From the NCBI GenBank assembly GCA_010015675.1, contig ML976977.1, positions 275,102 to 335,695 on the forward strand: DNA of 60,594 bases, in the 5' to 3' direction. Shown one piece after another: positions 57,641 to 60,594 of the stretch. The DNA comes from Byssothecium circinans. Lineage: Eukaryota; Ascomycota; Dothideomycetes; Pleosporales; Massarinaceae. A program made the translations under genes and the position numbers. The number at the start of each line of letters is the position of its first letter. Positions within the stretch are counted from its first letter, which is position 1. Under the pieces are notes generated by a model. The model saw nothing but the letters and a program-made list of their open reading frames with translations. It did no database searches and was not told the DNA's origin.

Positions 57641-58335
57641 TCAGTTGTTCATCGAGATTGGCGCCATAGTTCTCAACGATATCGAAAAGTCATCCGAAGT
57701 TTTGGATCCACCGGCGTTCCATTTGACCCTATTCAATGTCAGTCGAGCCATGATGAGAGGGGCGACAAAGCTTACTGGTAAATGCCGGTCTCATTTGTTG
57801 GAGCAGCAATGAACTTCATCTCAATATCCGACGTACCATCCTTCCTGTGGAAAGCCCAACCTCCTTACAATCCAAAGCCGATAGCACTGGCACCCTCTCC
57901 GAGAGTCTCATTATTCTTGATGAAGCCCACCGGGTTCATGGCCCCCTCGGTGGTGTTGATATACATGATAGGCTGCGACTCCCACTTCATGGCAGTATCG
58001 GGCGCGGCGACAAATTCCGTGCTATTCTCGGGTTTGGTGACTACATGTGTAAGCCAAGGTAGAATTAGTCTAAAGAAGCAACTCACGAGTGATTTTCACT
58101 GCTTCCTTCACGAAAGTGGGAGCTGAATGGCCAATGTACGCTTGACCTTATGTACTGGTAAGTGTCAAATAGCTGGCGGACGCTGAAGCAACTGACCATC
58201 ACCGTAGAATAATCGGAGACCCGACTTCATCTTGGTACCATAGGCATATAGCTTGAAGTTCGACCCATCAGCGGCAGCAAAGGCAGTCTCAATGGACGTA
58301 GCCAGAATGGCAAGGAGCGCGAGTTTGAAAAGCAT
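57641..58335 (-). pseudogene. Small secreted protein gene with an in-frame stop
   Basis: Four exons on the minus strand, 58335-58203, 58146-58087, 58040-57776 and 57728-57641, join in phase to 182 codons. Introns are 56, 46 and 47 bp with good consensus sites. A signal peptide MLFKLALLAILATSIETAFA precedes SNFKLYAYGTKMKSGLRLFY, PTFVKEAVKITLTKPENS, MKWESQPIMYINTTEGAMNP, and a segment reading WAFHRKDGTSDIEMKF, then FIAAPTNETGIYQVKWN. Codon 123 is TAA (57865-57867), in the middle of exon 3, with coding sequence continuing in the same frame after it. Translation would stop at 122 aa. The family appears to be secreted, cysteine-free fungal proteins of unknown function. It could be a recent pseudogene, a sequencing error, or use alternative splicing. 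Confidence 0.7.
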
Positions 58336-60198
58336 CCTGGTTGAAAGAGTTGGAATGAGGGACTTAATACACAAAGTATTGGGAACGTTGATTGACAAAG
58401 ACTCTTTGCGCTGGAGTGTCGGACTTTGATATACCTACGCAACAACTTTTCCACTCTTCGAATTATAGGGTTCCACAGCTAGGAGTCCGGATCATTCACC
58501 CGCTCATTTAATCTTGATGATGACGAGTCTTTCGACTAGGCACATCTGTCTCGCGCCGTGTTGGGCGGTAACATTGTGCTGCAACATAGCTCCACCATTG
58601 ATTCTTATCACACATTCAATAGTAGGATGCGCACTCACTGCACGCATATCACCTCCACGTTAACAGACACTAACAGCACTTAGGCAAAAAACATCTGATT
58701 TACCTATGCGAGCCGGGCGGAAAGGATAAACAAGTATCACACGCAATGGACTTTGTTCCGTTTTTGCATTAAGCAAAGCTTGAGGCTTACGACGCACCAT
58801 TGTTCGGTGGCTCTCGCGCAAGTCAGGTGTGCTTACACGAAGGTCCGACTCCGGGGTTTGACCTAAGCAAAAAGCTTGCGAGCTTGTCTTCACGGCTCCA
58901 TGACTTCTTCGGGTATAAGAGCTTCCGGATTTGCGACCGTCAGTATGGTTCATGAGCTTAGAATCGTGACTCGCGGCACCAAACCATAACAGGGGCAAGT
59001 CTACGACGCGTCACCATCCTCCCCACTTCGACCCCACGACTTTCAAGAGGCACAGAATTTGCATGATCCAATTCTTGGCCATTTCCAGACCAAAACTTGG
59101 CATGGTAATTGACAATAGTGACTTTGGTTCGGAACCCATCTGACTCGAGACGAGCATTCACTTAGCATGGACCGCTTTCTCAATAACGTGCGCTACGAAA
59201 TATATTCCCACACTACCACGAGCGAAATCTAGCACCACCGCATTTTCTTCACCAACTTTTTTACGATCGATAATCCCGCCATCAAAAATAGGGAGCCAGG
59301 TGACTTGAGATTGTAGCGCGCAACGAAGACGCGTGGATTCGGCTTCATCGACTGTGGGACAACAATTTAACTACCTGTGTCCCTAAGGTCATGGAAGTGC
59401 ACGAGAAGCATATGTTCATGAGCAATTTGACTCGTTTCGAAACGATATCACATCGGCCTGAGTTGCTCTAACTATTGATTCGCGCGTCAACTTACCTATA
59501 TCACGACACCGTCTACTCTGAAATCTGTCGTGGCAGGGATACCACTTGTAAATATTGACCCTTGTGCCCTGCATGGCTTCCACTGCCGTTCCCGCATCAC
59601 AGATCAGCGCAAGGATGAGCTGAACTGTCTCCGGTCAACGACTTTAACACATTCTACATGTTGGACAGGAGTTGACAGTCCTCCATGCAGACTCCATATG
59701 CAGAATCGTCTAGGTTGCGCCATAAGCAATATATGTACTTCACGCACCAATGGCTTTTTTCGACTTACCGACATAATTAAGGCACCAGGAGAGAGCTCGA
59801 ATGGGCCGTCATGGTTTACAGTCCGTGACTATTGTGGATACAAGCGCGGGATCACAGTGGTGTAAACTTGGGCACGAAATGGTATGTGCAGGCGAGCCCT
59901 AAGGTAGGATACAGTTCGCACACGCATTAGTCAACCCAGGAGTAACGTGTAGTGGGCACTGCACAAGCTATGACGACGACAACGGCGGCATAGACGGCGT
60001 GCGGGCGCTCATGGGTGCGAACGATACGCTCACCGCATATCACACTATGGCCTCCTCATCAACTACTTATATCATGGATGATCCATCCTTTCAACAGCAC
60101 GCTATCCTTTGTCTTCATTCTTTTCAGGGTATCTTCTTTCTCTCATTGACGCAGCTTGTGTCCTTTCAGTTCTATCAGTCTTTCACACTATCATTATC
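58336..60198. other. 1.9-kb intergenic region before the laccase
   Basis: No gene supported. The open frames on both strands (for example 58660-59161 minus, 59530-59865 plus) have no family content. The last few hundred bases are the likely laccase promoter. Confidence 0.45.
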
Positions 60199-60594
60199 AT
60201 GGCCCTTCTACGAACACTATTTTGCCTGGTTGCGGCAGTCGCAGCCGCTCCCAACCCCCAAGCTCAAACGACAACCTCTTCTGCTGCACCATCTACGACT
60301 TCTTCTTCTGCGGTTTCTGTTTGCACTGGAAATACTGCCGCGAACCGCAGCGTCTGGTGCGACTATAGCATTGACACCAACTACTACGAGGAGGTCCCCA
60401 ACACGGGAGTCACTGTCGAAGTAAGCATTGCTTTCCCACTCTCCTTCAACTGCAAAGCTCACATCATCCAGTACTGGCTTGAAGTCCAAAATGTCACACT
60501 CAGTGATAGGCAAAGAGGGAGTTCCTTTCGCGACCTCCGGAATCCCTCCTTCCGGAATCCCTCCGTAGTGTTTTAAGGAGTATTAATTCGAAAT
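60199..60594 (+). CDS. Laccase-like multicopper oxidase, 5' part only
   Basis: Exon 1 is 60199-60420 and exon 2 begins at 60472 after a 51-bp intron (GTAAGC donor, CAG acceptor). The signal peptide is MALLRTLFCLVAAVAAAP, followed by a Thr/Ser-rich linker. The mature start, CTGNTAANRSVWCDYSIDTN with YYEEVPNTGVTVE then YWLEVQNVTLSD, matches the first cupredoxin domain of secreted ascomycete laccases. These use copper centres to oxidise phenols while reducing oxygen to water. Laccase similarity stops at about 60508; the frame then runs through unrelated sequence to a stop at 60574-60576. No copper-ligand motif is reached. The gene is either cut by an insertion or has an unusual intron. Confidence 0.72.
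60536..60564. repeat. 14-bp direct repeat inside the broken laccase
   Basis: TCCGGAATCCCTCC occurs at 60536-60549 and again at 60551-60564. It lies just after the point where laccase similarity stops, so it may be the edge of an inserted element. Confidence 0.85.

Noticed and set aside
57844..57867. A 24-base intron that would remove the premature stop
   Set aside because: It would keep frame with GT and AG borders but is far below normal intron length; kept only as a remote alternative.

Overview
The window is nuclear DNA from a filamentous ascomycete (Pezizomycotina). Genes lie 0.3-2.5 kb apart on both strands. Most introns are 45-100 bp with GT(A/G)NG donors, CTAAC/CTGAC-like branch sites and YAG acceptors. 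The proteins read like Dothideomycete orthologues, but the class is an inference. Splice sites given here were checked only by reading-frame continuity and by fit to known families.

Layout. 0.8-2.4 kb: a seven-helix fungal rhodopsin-domain (PTH11-like) membrane protein. 3.1-7.7 kb: two vesicle-coat genes in tandem, AP-2 sigma in five small exons and COPII SEC24. 8.5-11.2 kb: a disordered low-complexity protein with a perfect 12-bp minisatellite and a suspect 3' end. 11.5-13.5 kb: mitochondrial GatB. 13.6-15.8 kb: small unknown genes, including a neat two-exon 80-aa protein. 16.4-16.6 kb: a 223-bp MITE. 17.1-22.8 kb: trehalose-6-phosphate phosphatase, divergent from a mitochondrial-type poly(A) polymerase/nucleotidyltransferase. 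23.5-28.2 kb: UBC4-type E2, glutaryl-CoA dehydrogenase and FEN1/RAD27. 29.1-32.9 kb: a BRCT protein and a conserved protein of unknown function. 32.9-38.1 kb: a gene-poor stretch with a decayed pogo/Fot1 transposon and a second MITE copy. 38.1-42.3 kb: a PhzF-family protein and a secreted Gly/Lys/Gln repeat protein. 43.5-52.6 kb: an F-box-like protein, ALG1, the zinc transporter MSC2 and a TFIIIC zinc-finger subunit. 53.2-60.6 kb: a small unknown gene, the spliceosomal helicase PRP2, a three-unit tandem repeat, a secreted-protein gene with an in-frame stop, and the start of a laccase.

Most genes are housekeeping and form no pathway cluster. The likely shared-promoter divergent pairs are GCDH/FEN1, ALG1/MSC2 and TPS2/poly(A) polymerase. 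Accessory character is concentrated in the 33-38 kb transposon region and the 56.9-60.6 kb end.

I did not find a clearly new multi-gene system. The best leads are the MITE family with apparent 5-bp target duplications, the transposase whose five stops and catalytic D-to-N change all fit RIP, the secreted-protein gene broken by one stop inside an intact four-exon structure, and the abrupt end of laccase homology at the right edge.
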